From contig JALDRK010000015.1 of the NCBI GenBank assembly GCA_031315915.1, positions 33,250 to 97,249 on the forward strand: 64,000 nucleotides of DNA, written 5' to 3'. This document shows, in pieces, positions 56,288 to 64,000 of this stretch. A program made the position numbers and the translations under genes. Position 1 is the first letter of the stretch. Each line of letters begins with the position of its first letter. The DNA is from Nitrospirales bacterium. Its GTDB lineage: Bacteria > Nitrospirota > Nitrospiria > Nitrospirales > UBA8639. The notes under the pieces were generated by a model that had not been told where the DNA came from, ran no database searches, and saw nothing but the letters and a program-made list of their open reading frames with translations.

Positions 56288-57008
56288 ACCTGAAAACATA
56301 CAGGAAATACACCCCGCAGATTTCCTTATAGACGGAAAAACATTTGCGATTGATACCAAGGGTTGGAGCAAAAGCTTTTCCTCATTCCGAAAACAACTCG
56401 AGGAAATCCTGGGAAAAATCGACGATTGTTGTGCAGAAGTTTCGATCATCGTCAATGCCCACGGCACGAAAAATGGAAACTTGATTTTTAAAAAAGCCAA
56501 GGATGTCCCATGGAAGAAGCACCACACGAAAAAAGAGGGAATTGTGGAAATCAAACCCCAGCAGCATGTAAAGGTTTCTTCTACGGGGGTGACTGTCATA
56601 AACAGTACTCCGTACTTTAAGTCTGGGCTTTTGGCCACAATGGTTGCCGAGACATTTAAAAAGATGAAGAAAACCTGCATTCCTGTCGGTTTGTTACTCC
56701 ATTCATGCTACAGTAGAAAAATTGAGGAAGACCCAAAAAACAAAACATTGTTCGGAGAGGTGGATACCACACTCGAAAATTTTCGAGTCTTTTCGTCTTC
56801 ATCCAGCAACGAACAGTCTTATGGTCGTATCGAAAGCGGAAACTACAGATTTCCATTCCTCGAAGCGATCAGCCATTGCCTCCTGGAAGATGCCAAGGAT
56901 GGGAAAAGGACTCTGGAAGCCCAATGGGCCTGCATCGTAGAAAAAACCAAGGAGTTAGCGAAGGGATTCGGAAAACAGCAAACCCCAACGAAGTACCCCA
57001 CGAAATAA
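56250..57008 (+). CDS. C-terminal piece of the frameshifted gene, possible caspase-like domain
   Basis: From 56250 the frame reads SKEKKLLKKLGVEPENIQEI, continuing the previous piece one base out of phase, with no ATG, GTG or TTG before TTG 56481. It contains AEVSIIVNAHGTKNG and, about 80 residues later, CIPVGLLLHSCYSRK. A hydrophobic strand with His-Gly followed by a hydrophobic strand with Cys is the pattern of clan CD peptidases (caspase, clostripain). This is pattern matching only. Stop at 57006-57008, then a terminator-like stem. Confidence 0.55.
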   Translation, partial: SKEKKLLKKLGVEPENIQEIHPADFLIDGKTFAIDTKGWSKSFSSFRKQLEEILGKIDDCCAEVSIIVNAHGTKNGNLIFKKAKDVPWKKHHTKKEGIVEIKPQQHVKVSSTGVTVINSTPYFKSGLLATMVAETFKKMKKTCIPVGLLLHSCYSRKIEEDPKNKTLFGEVDTTLENFRVFSSSSSNEQSYGRIESGNYRFPFLEAISHCLLEDAKDGKRTLEAQWACIVEKTKELAKGFGKQQTPTKYPTK

Positions 57009-57455
57009 CACCGCAGGTGCAGAAGCAAAGTCCCCTCTGAGAAAGCATAGGACTACTTAGAGGGGATTTGTGTGATGGCCCAGGAACGTTTCAGAGTTTT
57101 ACCGTATACTGCTCTTGTCTTAGCCCCCATACATGAAGAACCTTGTCGTCGTAGGGAAAAACATCGTTACACACAAAGTGCCGTGAAAAAACTACGGCAT
57201 GCGTTGCCAATGACTCACCAGTGGTGGCAAGCAGGCGTTCCTTACGCATATCATCCCCCAGTTCTGATGTGACTTGCCTTGTCAAGCTGCCACGATCGTA
57301 CCCCGAAAAAACTAACAGACGAAGTTTCAAAAGAAATGCAGTGGATTTCGCGCCATGCGGCAAGTCACCATCATTACTTATGTCGCGCCACAATTGAGGC
57401 TTTGAGGGGTTTGACGGTATCTATCGGGAAGGCCTACCAACGAAGGAAGTAGAAT
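57009..57455. other. Intergenic region between the broken gene and the anti-sigma gene
   Basis: Contains the terminator at 57031-57069. The remaining 390 bases show short open frames on both strands without start signals; I see no gene. It could hold decayed coding sequence. Confidence 0.4.
57031..57069 (+). terminator. Terminator-like stem after the broken gene
   Basis: TCCCCTCTGAG (57031-57041) pairs with CTTAGAGGGGA (57056-57066) with one G-T pair, followed by TTT. The T-run is short. Confidence 0.55.
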
Positions 57456-58079
57456 TTAGGCTGGGGCTTTGAGTATCTCATTTTTCGGAGAGAAGATCAT
57501 CAACATCAGGCATCCATCTTCGGTGGAAGTCTCATGATGAACCGTTCCAACTTCTGCCCGATGATAATCCCCCTCATAAAGCAGTTGTCCACCTATAAAG
57601 CACGTTCCTTCTAATACATAAAATTCTTCTGGAGCGGTATGCTGATGAGGCGCATAACGGCTGTTTGGAGCCATACGCGCGAGTGCCGTCATTCGGCCTT
57701 GAGCTTTATCAAGAAAAAGTGGTTTCAACAAGATTCCAGGGAGAATCTCTTTCCAGAGGACATCTACTGATCGAACGAACGTCAGTCCTGTGTCTTCCAC
57801 TCGTTCCACGGGCTTGGATATTGACTTTTGTTGATCGATCTTTCGTTCCGCGGCGATTCGTTCCAACAACGTGGCACGAAGCGAGGATGGGGGAGGCATT
57901 GGTGTCGCTGCAGTTCCTAGAAGGTCTGCAACTTTCTGAAAGTCCTTGACAGCCTGACACGTGGCGCACCCTTCCGCGACCAGCTTCTCGAACTCTTCTT
58001 TCTCTTGGCCTTCGAGCAGACCCAATGCATAAAGCGCCGCCTGTTCCAAGACGTCATTATTGGGTTCCTGTTGGGTCAT
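57456..58079 (-). CDS. ChrR-like cupin anti-sigma factor
   Basis: A 207-aa protein pairing with the upstream ECF sigma factor. The N-terminal 90 residues are an anti-sigma domain with GCATC but without the usual His of the zinc motif. The C-terminal cupin has the metal ligands APHQHTAPEEF and a second histidine pair, EVGTVHHETSTEDG. In Rhodobacter ChrR senses singlet oxygen through such a domain. Start overlaps the sigma gene stop by four bases. Confidence 0.85.
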   Translation of the reverse strand: MTQQEPNNDVLEQAALYALGLLEGQEKEEFEKLVAEGCATCQAVKDFQKVADLLGTAATPMPPPSSLRATLLERIAAERKIDQQKSISKPVERVEDTGLTFVRSVDVLWKEILPGILLKPLFLDKAQGRMTALARMAPNSRYAPHQHTAPEEFYVLEGTCFIGGQLLYEGDYHRAEVGTVHHETSTEDGCLMLMIFSPKNEILKAPA

Positions 58080-58723
58080 GAAATAAGCCCTTCTTCGAGG
58101 CGCTCAAGTACATTGCGTAATTTCATCATACTTAATCGCATTCGGGTTTTCACGGTGCCAAGCGGTTGGCCAATCTGAATCGCAATTTCATTTTGACTCC
58201 ACCCTCCAAAATATGCCAGTTCGATCACTTCCCGCTGCTCGGCAGGCAAAGAGGCTAGGGCCTGTTGGACGATTCGGCATTGTTCCAGATAAAAACTGCG
58301 TTGTTCGGGATCCCTTTCTGGGCTTGGCTCCTCGCCTACTTCTTGGAGAGGTTCGCGGGCTTCCCGATCTTTCTTGCCTACCCGCAGGCGATCAATCGCT
58401 CGACTACGAGTCAACACCGCGAGCCAAACCATCGGATTTCCCCTGCTCTGGTCAAATTGTTCCGCCTGTCGCCATACCTGCAGAAACACGTCCATGGTGA
58501 CTTCTTCGGCCATCGTGGTATCACCCAGTATCCGAATGGCCAGACCATACACATGAGATCCTGTTTTGTCATAGAGGGTCCCTAAGGCGGCTTCATCTCC
58601 TTGGGCCGTCCGGCCAATGAGCCCTATCAGTTCTCGATCATACCCACTCAGGCCCTTCGCCTGTTGAGGGCCTGACGATTCCGACACCTCGTCACATTCA
58701 CCAGTACGAGTCTTGTTTAACAT
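58076..58723 (-). CDS. ECF-family RNA polymerase sigma factor
   Basis: A 215-aa sigma factor with region 2 (LYDKTGSHVYGLAIRILGD, AEEVTMDVFLQVWR near residue 70) and region 4 (LPAEQREVIELAYFGGWSQN near residue 156, then a helix-turn-helix GTVKTRMR). It is followed by its anti-sigma factor and is divergent from the DUF4331 operon. Its promoter target is unknown but the divergent operon is the obvious candidate. Confidence 0.9.
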   Translation of the reverse strand: MLNKTRTGECDEVSESSGPQQAKGLSGYDRELIGLIGRTAQGDEAALGTLYDKTGSHVYGLAIRILGDTTMAEEVTMDVFLQVWRQAEQFDQSRGNPMVWLAVLTRSRAIDRLRVGKKDREAREPLQEVGEEPSPERDPEQRSFYLEQCRIVQQALASLPAEQREVIELAYFGGWSQNEIAIQIGQPLGTVKTRMRLSMMKLRNVLERLEEGLIS

Positions 58724-58890
58724 TTGGATTCATTTTTTGGGAAAAGTTTTCTTACTGTACCACATCATGGATATTCCCTCAAAAAAATCACATCAAGAGA
58801 TCCAAATACATTGGTCATGACGTAACCACATATACAACCACTATCCCTGGACAGGTAACAGTCACATCAACCATTACCCAAGGAGAAACC
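58724..58890. promoter_or_regulatory. Divergent promoter region of the sigma factor and DUF4331 operon
   Basis: 167 bases shared by the two transcription units. It includes a near-palindrome GGTCATGACGTAACC at 58812-58826 and a GGTAA...TTACC pair spanning about 58854-58878. Either could be a regulator site; AAGGAGAAACC precedes the DUF4331 start. I cannot assign an ECF promoter with confidence. Confidence 0.4.
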
Positions 58891-60420
58891 ATGCAACCCA
58901 AAACCATGTACAAACTGCTCCCGGTCTTCCTCTCCACAGTGATAGCGATTCCCGCATTTGGTGCCAGCCATCGTGAAGCTCCACTGATTGCTCTTGACCC
59001 TGCAGCCGACAACACCGATACCTATGCGTTCCGAAGCTGGGAAGACCCTGACAAGGTGGTGTTTATCCTAAATACCATTCCCAGCCAAGATCCCGCTGAC
59101 GGTCCGAATTACTTTGCTTTTGATGACTCGATCCTCTACCAGCTACATATCGACAATAATAAAGATGGAGAGGCCGAAGACATCGTGTATGCCTTTCGCT
59201 TTACAACTGAAACCCGCCCCGCTCTCGGTTCGTTAAATTTTCCCCTGCCCTTTGTGGGGAATCCCAACATTGGAGCCGTCCCGGCGCTTCAAGGTATTAC
59301 CGCTCTGGACGGCCCGGGATCGGAAGGCTTAACCCGCCGGCAAACCTACGAGGTGTACGAGAAACGGGGGAAAAAGTGGAAAGAATTGTTCAAAGGCCAA
59401 ACCCTCGTAGTGGTGCCCTCCAATGTGGGTCCTGCCACTATGCCCGACTATCAAGATCTGGTGAAACAAGGCATCTACACGGATAGCAAAACCAACATTC
59501 GCGTGTTTTCCGGACAACGGGCCGAAACCTTTGCCATCGACTTGGGGGCTGTATTCGATACCGTCAATCTTCGCCGGTTTCCCCCTGTTCTCAGCGAAAG
59601 CGAGGACAACAACGATGCCGCCAATCCCTTCGGGAATAATCGTTTTAGCGGTTTTAATATCAATAGTATCGTGATTGAAATTCCCATTTCACGTGTGACA
59701 ATGGATGGACAACCGGCTGATTCCACACATACCCCTCATATTGGAATGTATGCGTCTACCAGCCGGCAGAAGGTCAAAGTGTTGAAAACCAATGGAAAGA
59801 CTTTTGAACTAGGGAAGTTTGTTCAAATCTCCAGACTAGCCAACCCGTTGGTTAATGAGTTGATCATCAATACGCCCATGAAGGATACATGGAATGCCTC
59901 GGAGCCTGAAGACGAAGCGCAGTTTCAGGAGTTCTACAAAGCCCCTTCCTTGGCCACCGCACTCAACCTGATTTTCGGTCTCCCGGTCCCGACCACACCA
60001 CGAACCGATCTCATGCAAGTGTTCTTGAAATATCCGGGGCAATCGGTCAATGGAACAAATTGCGGATATCCTTGTGCGGAACTCTTGCGCCTAGACGTCA
60101 GCGTGCCACCGACCGCCCCAGAACAACAAAAACGGTTGGGAGGCCTGGCCACTCCTGCAGACCCTGCCGGATTTCCCAATGGACGTCGTCCCAATGACGA
60201 CGTCACCGACATCGCCACACGAGTGGTCGGAGGCCAAGCCTTCATCGAAAACCGTGTCGGAGATGGCGTGAACTTTTTGGAAAATGCTCCAGGGGCAGGC
60301 ACTTCCCAAGTCACGGCCAATGGGATTGCCAAAACTTTTCCATATCTCCCCAATCCCTTTGACGGTCGAAACCGGCAACATCTGGATTGTGGAGAGGTCG
60401 GAGCCAATCCGTGTAATTAA
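58891..60420 (+). CDS. Exported DUF4331 protein
   Basis: A 509-aa periplasmic or extracellular protein. Signal peptide at residues 1-24 (ending PAFGA), then the DUF4331 start SHREAPLIALDPAADNTDTY. The rest is rich in beta-strands and Asp/Asn-rich loops (e.g. HIDNNKDGEAEDI), perhaps binding calcium. It is the first gene of a run with TPR, HupE/UreJ and STN proteins. Its function is unknown. Confidence 0.88.
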   Translation: MQPKTMYKLLPVFLSTVIAIPAFGASHREAPLIALDPAADNTDTYAFRSWEDPDKVVFILNTIPSQDPADGPNYFAFDDSILYQLHIDNNKDGEAEDIVYAFRFTTETRPALGSLNFPLPFVGNPNIGAVPALQGITALDGPGSEGLTRRQTYEVYEKRGKKWKELFKGQTLVVVPSNVGPATMPDYQDLVKQGIYTDSKTNIRVFSGQRAETFAIDLGAVFDTVNLRRFPPVLSESEDNNDAANPFGNNRFSGFNINSIVIEIPISRVTMDGQPADSTHTPHIGMYASTSRQKVKVLKTNGKTFELGKFVQISRLANPLVNELIINTPMKDTWNASEPEDEAQFQEFYKAPSLATALNLIFGLPVPTTPRTDLMQVFLKYPGQSVNGTNCGYPCAELLRLDVSVPPTAPEQQKRLGGLATPADPAGFPNGRRPNDDVTDIATRVVGGQAFIENRVGDGVNFLENAPGAGTSQVTANGIAKTFPYLPNPFDGRNRQHLDCGEVGANPCN

Positions 60421-60429
60421 TATATGTAC

Positions 60430-60458
60430 GGCGGGAGAGGCCAACTGCCTCTCCCGCC
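60430..60458 (+). repeat. Hairpin in the DUF4331-TPR gap
   Basis: GGCGGGAGAGG (60430-60440) is a perfect complement of CCTCTCCCGCC (60448-60458) with a seven-base loop. It has no T-run, so it may stabilise the upstream mRNA or act as a partial terminator that lowers expression of later genes. Confidence 0.6.
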
Positions 60459-60490
60459 TGAAACGCGGAGGATTCCAAAATTTTATCTCC

Positions 60491-61738
60491 ATGACTAGAG
60501 AATTACCGATGAATCCCATATCTCAAGCATGTCGTATGCTCGGGTCGTGCATGAAACTGAAGTGGGGAGTCTTCCAGACTCTCCTGGGCTTTATCATCAC
60601 CTTTTGGATATGGAACATCGGTAGCGTTCAAGCCAAGCCCTATGTCCCCGAATCCGATTCAGCCATCGTGGAGCATGTCCCTTTATCCGGAGACCCTCGC
60701 ATTCGCCAGATTCGTGACGCCCAGCTAGAACTGTCACAAGACCCCCGGAACCTTGAATTAGCTGTTCACTTGGCCAGACAATTGGTGGAGCTTGGACGTG
60801 CCGAAGCCGATCCTCGTTATGACGGCTACGCTCAATCCGCGTTACAACCTTGGTGGAACAGCTCAACCCCGCCAAGCGATGTCCTGTTTCTCCGAGCCTT
60901 GCTTCGCCAACGAAGTCACCATTTCGACGAAGCACTCGAGGATCTCACGCAGGTTCTCCACAATCGGCCCAGAGATGCGCAAGCTTGGCTCACCAGCGCG
61001 GTCATTCACCAGGTTCGCGGCCATTATGAAGAAGCCCGTAAGACTTGTCTGCCACTCCTCAGGCTCACGAATGCTTTAGTCTCGACCACATGTATTACCA
61101 ATGTCGCGAGTCTGAATGGACAAGCCCAGGAAAGCTACCAAAGCCTCTTGAATATTTTTTCTTTGACTCCCTCAGCGGATCCTCAACAGAAACTCTGGAC
61201 ATTAACCATTTTGGCTGAAACGGCGATGCGTCTGGGAAATACCTCGGCAGCAGAAGAACACTTTCAAGAAGCCCTGTCTCTTGGAATACGGGATACCTAC
61301 TTACTGGGTGCCTATAGTGACTGGCTGCTAGATCAACATCGTCCGGCCGATGTGCAAACCTTGCTTCAAAATGATTTTCGTCCTGACGGTCTCCTGTTGC
61401 GGGCTGCCCTCTCGGCGCAACAACTCAACAACCCACAGTTGCCACACCATGTCGCAAGTCTTAGTTCTCGATTTGCCGACAGCCGACTTCGTAGAGATAC
61501 GAGACATCTGCGCGAGGAAGCCCGGTTCACGCTTCATCTCTTAAAACATCCAAAACAAGCCCTCCATTTGGCTCAGGAAAATTGGACGGTGCAACGGGAA
61601 CCCTGGGACGCGCGAATATTACTGGAAGCCGCCCTGGCAACCGGAGATCATAAGGCGGCCCAGCCAGTCATTCAATGGATCAATGACGTTCGCCTTGAGG
61701 ATGAGCAAATTCACCGATTAATGGAGCAACTCACATGA
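60491..61738 (+). CDS. Exported TPR protein
   Basis: A 415-aa protein with an N-terminal membrane or signal helix (VFQTLLGFIITFWIWNIG), then several tetratricopeptide repeats, for example DEALEDLTQVLHNRPRDAQAW near residue 150 and TSAAEEHFQEALSLG. TPRs bind other proteins, and here it would link the DUF4331 and HupE-like proteins. The start may be the ATG at 60509; neither has a strong ribosome binding site. It overlaps the next gene by four bases (ATGA). Confidence 0.8.
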   Translation: MTRELPMNPISQACRMLGSCMKLKWGVFQTLLGFIITFWIWNIGSVQAKPYVPESDSAIVEHVPLSGDPRIRQIRDAQLELSQDPRNLELAVHLARQLVELGRAEADPRYDGYAQSALQPWWNSSTPPSDVLFLRALLRQRSHHFDEALEDLTQVLHNRPRDAQAWLTSAVIHQVRGHYEEARKTCLPLLRLTNALVSTTCITNVASLNGQAQESYQSLLNIFSLTPSADPQQKLWTLTILAETAMRLGNTSAAEEHFQEALSLGIRDTYLLGAYSDWLLDQHRPADVQTLLQNDFRPDGLLLRAALSAQQLNNPQLPHHVASLSSRFADSRLRRDTRHLREEARFTLHLLKHPKQALHLAQENWTVQREPWDARILLEAALATGDHKAAQPVIQWINDVRLEDEQIHRLMEQLT

Positions 61739-62877
61739 GTTTGTGGTTGGCCTTCATTTCCTTGTTCATACTGGACCTTTTCGGTTCGGTCGCCGCCCAT
61801 GCCCACAAACCGAGCGATAGTTATCTCCGCCTTACTGTTCATGAGGAAGCCATGCAAGGGCAGTGGGATATTGCGTTACGGGACTTGGACTACGCGATCG
61901 GGTTGGACGGAAATACAGACGGGGAGATCACTTGGCAAGAAACGCGGTCTCGTCATTCGGCCATTGCCAGTTATGCCCTTTCCAGGCTCGAAATTCGTGA
62001 TCACAAGTCTGCTTGTTGGATGCACCCCACAGGGCACCGTATCGATCATCATAGCGATGGAGCCTATGCCGTCCTGGATTTCTCAACCAGATGCCCTACC
62101 ACCCCTACACAGCTCACTATCAATTATGGATTGTTGTTTGACCTCGACGCTCTCCATCGGGGGTTGCTTCAGGTTGAACACAACGGAACCACCCAAACTG
62201 CCGTGTTCAGCCCGGAACGCTCCAATGTCAAACTTAATCTTCTGTCCAGCTCCCCCTGGCGTGAATTTTTTCAATTCGCCCTTGAAGGGGTCTGGCACAT
62301 TTGGATCGGTTATGACCATATTCTTTTTTTGATTAGCCTCTTACTGCCCGCCGTCCTGTGGTGGCGAGATGGCCAATGGAACCCGGTCGGTTATTTTGGC
62401 CGTGCCTGTGGAGAAGTGTTGAAAATTGTCACCTCGTTTACTCTTGCGCATTCCGTGACGTTGAGCCTTTCAGCCCTTCACCTGATGACATTACCCTCAC
62501 GATGGGTAGAGTCCATCATTGCCGGTTCAGTCGTATTGGCTGCCCTCCATAACCTGTATCCGGTGATGCCGATTCGTCGCTGGATCGTGGCGTTCGGCTT
62601 TGGCTTGATCCATGGGTTCGGCTTTGCGTCAGTTTTAGCCGACCTGTCGTTACCAACTACTTCTATGTTGATGACGTTAGCTGGATTCAATTTCGGGGTG
62701 GAATTCGGGCAAATTGGTATTGTCAGCCTTTTTCTTCCCTTGGCCTTCCTGCTCCGCCGGTCTTGGACTTATCGGATTCTCGTTTTGCGATTGGGGTCTT
62801 TGGGTATTGCAGGCTTGGCATCCCTGTGGATGCTCGAACGGAGTTTGGACCGTCCATTCAGTAGTTGGCTGTGGTGA
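61735..62877 (+). CDS. HupE/UreJ-family membrane protein with exported domain
   Basis: A 380-aa protein. After a signal sequence (ending AAHAH) there is a soluble domain of about 160 residues, then seven TM helices in the HupE/UreJ_2 pattern: GVWHIWIGYDHILFLISLLLP, TSFTLAHSVTLSLSAL and FGLIHGFGFASVLADL. The His and Asp in GYDH and IHGFGF could bind nickel or another metal. HupE transports nickel in hydrogenase clusters, but here there is no hydrogenase or urease gene. Confidence 0.85.
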   Translation: MSLWLAFISLFILDLFGSVAAHAHKPSDSYLRLTVHEEAMQGQWDIALRDLDYAIGLDGNTDGEITWQETRSRHSAIASYALSRLEIRDHKSACWMHPTGHRIDHHSDGAYAVLDFSTRCPTTPTQLTINYGLLFDLDALHRGLLQVEHNGTTQTAVFSPERSNVKLNLLSSSPWREFFQFALEGVWHIWIGYDHILFLISLLLPAVLWWRDGQWNPVGYFGRACGEVLKIVTSFTLAHSVTLSLSALHLMTLPSRWVESIIAGSVVLAALHNLYPVMPIRRWIVAFGFGLIHGFGFASVLADLSLPTTSMLMTLAGFNFGVEFGQIGIVSLFLPLAFLLRRSWTYRILVLRLGSLGIAGLASLWMLERSLDRPFSSWLW

Positions 62878-62924
62878 GAGCCCAACTCTGAACAATATCT
62901 TTTCCATGAAAGCGGGCAAGAGCT

Positions 62925-63617
62925 ATGGCAGGAGAAACAAACGAAAAAGAAGCAGAGGAATCCACGGGCCACGCTAGGCTTCTGAAGAAATACCCTATTC
63001 TTGGTTGGATAGGTCTATTTCTTTTCGTCGGAACGACAGGAGCGCATACAACTGCCCCGACCGTACTCCCTAACCCCTTTCTAAACCTGTCTTTCCAGAA
63101 TCAACGCCTCTCAGCCGAGATCGATCGAATTTCACTTCAGACTGTCTTATCGGCTCTGAGCGCACAACTTCCTGTTCAATTCATAGTAAAAGGGATTAAT
63201 CAAGACAATCTCGTTTCGACCTCCTTCACCAATCTTCCATTTGACCAGGGACTTGAGCGTCTATTAGTGGGATACGACTACGCCATCGTTCATTTCCCTA
63301 TTGGCCGCTTTCCTTCGGCAGTTCCCTCTGGACAACAGATCGAAGTGATCGTTTTATCAAGAAATCAAAACTCCTCCACACTGGCCTCGTGGGGAACTGC
63401 CGAAATTCTCTCTCCCCCAGCATTGAGTCAGTCCCCCGCGGCAAGCAATCACCAAGAACCAACGTCAGAGGACCATACCCTTAACCCGGAAACACCAAAC
63501 TATGCCGATGAACAAAATGTGACACCTCTGTTGAAACAGGCATTGGAGAATTCCGATCCTGAGATCCCACAGCTTATACAAGACTTACTGACAAAATCGG
63601 GTTCCTTCCATGAGTGA
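62925..63617 (+). CDS. Exported protein with a secretin/TonB short N-terminal (STN)-like domain
   Basis: A 230-aa protein with a membrane or signal helix at residues 26-40 (GWIGLFLFVGTTGA) and a domain like STN: DRISLQTVLSALSAQLPVQF followed by NQDNLVSTSFTNLPFDQGLE and a hydrophobic strand. The C-terminal third is Ser/Pro/Asn-rich and low-complexity. It belongs to the run that starts with DUF4331, though the 47-base gap and lack of a clear ribosome binding site leave the start uncertain. Confidence 0.65.
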   Translation: MAGETNEKEAEESTGHARLLKKYPILGWIGLFLFVGTTGAHTTAPTVLPNPFLNLSFQNQRLSAEIDRISLQTVLSALSAQLPVQFIVKGINQDNLVSTSFTNLPFDQGLERLLVGYDYAIVHFPIGRFPSAVPSGQQIEVIVLSRNQNSSTLASWGTAEILSPPALSQSPAASNHQEPTSEDHTLNPETPNYADEQNVTPLLKQALENSDPEIPQLIQDLLTKSGSFHE

Positions 63618-64000
63618 CACGCACACCATTGGTCTTACCATCTGAGCCTTGCTATAAGCCTCCATTTTTCACGAATCAACTACCCTGAGTTCTTTCTTTT
63701 TTCCCAACTAAATTTCCTCTTTTTGATTGAAAAGTCACTCAACTGGCAATCCGTTTGTCTGAGTAATCTCGTAAAACCAATAACCTCTCACAACCAGAAG
63801 AATTTTGTGACACAGGCCGAAGGGGGACAAAAGATCATACGTTCACATGCCATTTAGTTAAATGCAGATTTTTATCATGCAGGTTCCCCAGAACAATCCC
63901 AGGCGAGTCAAGTGGATCCGGGTCGTATTTTCTTGTCGGGCCCTCTGATGGACGCTTCCTTCCTGGGGACACGAACAAGGGGAAGTCTTGGTTTTACAGG
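63618..64000. other. Gene-free right end
   Basis: The last 383 bases hold no long open frame, tRNA or clear hairpin. A TTTTTCCC-rich stretch near 63700 is the only notable composition. It may contain the promoter of a gene beyond the window. Confidence 0.4.

Noticed and set aside
57072..57393. Short frames on both strands downstream of the broken exported gene
   Set aside because: No ribosome binding sites, no family patterns; treated as intergenic or decayed sequence.

Overview
The window looks like a piece of a Nitrospira-type (Nitrospirota) chromosome, probably a chemolithoautotrophic nitrite oxidiser. This is inferred from a five-subunit 2-oxoacid:ferredoxin oxidoreductase of the kind used in the reductive TCA cycle, a membrane pyrophosphatase, a complete ISC iron-sulfur operon, a PerR/rubrerythrin cluster and the overall style of the housekeeping genes. 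No rRNA, nitrite oxidoreductase or taxonomic marker lies in the window, so the assignment is an inference.

Layout. 0.1-0.75 kb: remnants of small minus-strand genes, two of them broken by frameshifts. 1.0-8.45 kb: mreB (minus), a membrane-anchored LytM/M23 protein and topoisomerase IV parC-parE (plus). 8.5-11.2 kb: one large minus-strand DUF4062-STAND ATPase-formylglycine-generating-enzyme-like protein. 11.4-16.1 kb: SagB-type oxidoreductase, 3-methyladenine glycosylase, a small membrane peptide with a PuuD-like membrane protein, a stand-alone RAM-domain protein and a cobalamin-binding-like protein. 16.2-20.4 kb: PerR-like regulator, rubrerythrin, GlpC-like Fe-S protein, DUF3501, an IscA-type carrier and a tandem QueD-like protein. 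20.5-24.1 kb: thioredoxin-like protein, peroxiredoxin and a penicillin-binding protein 1A split by a frameshift. 24.3-30.4 kb: iscRSUA-hscBA-iscX (minus) with a divergent ferredoxin; the shared intergenic region holds two IscR-like operators over two overlapping promoters. 30.6 kb: tRNA-Asn. 31.2-35.2 kb: the oxidoreductase operon in the order D-A-B-G-E. 36-42.8 kb: cysQ, trmFO-xerC-hslV-hslU, argB, pncA. 43-50.9 kb: HTH relic of a transposase, orphan histidine kinase, hppA, rluE, hflKC and a pentapeptide-repeat protein. 51-57 kb: accessory region with a DUF6391-like membrane protein, a decayed pentapeptide fragment, a secreted M14 carboxypeptidase with a small Cys-rich exported protein, and a DUF4331-like exported gene broken by two frameshifts. 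57.4-63.6 kb: ECF sigma factor with ChrR-like cupin anti-sigma factor, divergent from a DUF4331-TPR-HupE/UreJ-STN gene set.

How the genes fit together. The ISC operon and both A-type carriers supply clusters to the ferredoxins and the oxidoreductase. PerR, rubrerythrin, peroxiredoxin and the thioredoxin-like protein handle peroxide. The least understood parts are the 57-63.6 kb ECF/ChrR-DUF4331 module, the STAND protein at 8.5-11.2 kb and the broken exported gene at 54.9-57.0 kb. At least six reading-frame breaks are visible (two small genes at the left end with three breaks, PBP1A with one, the 54.9-57.0 kb gene with two). Either accessory genes are decaying here or the assembly carries some indel errors.
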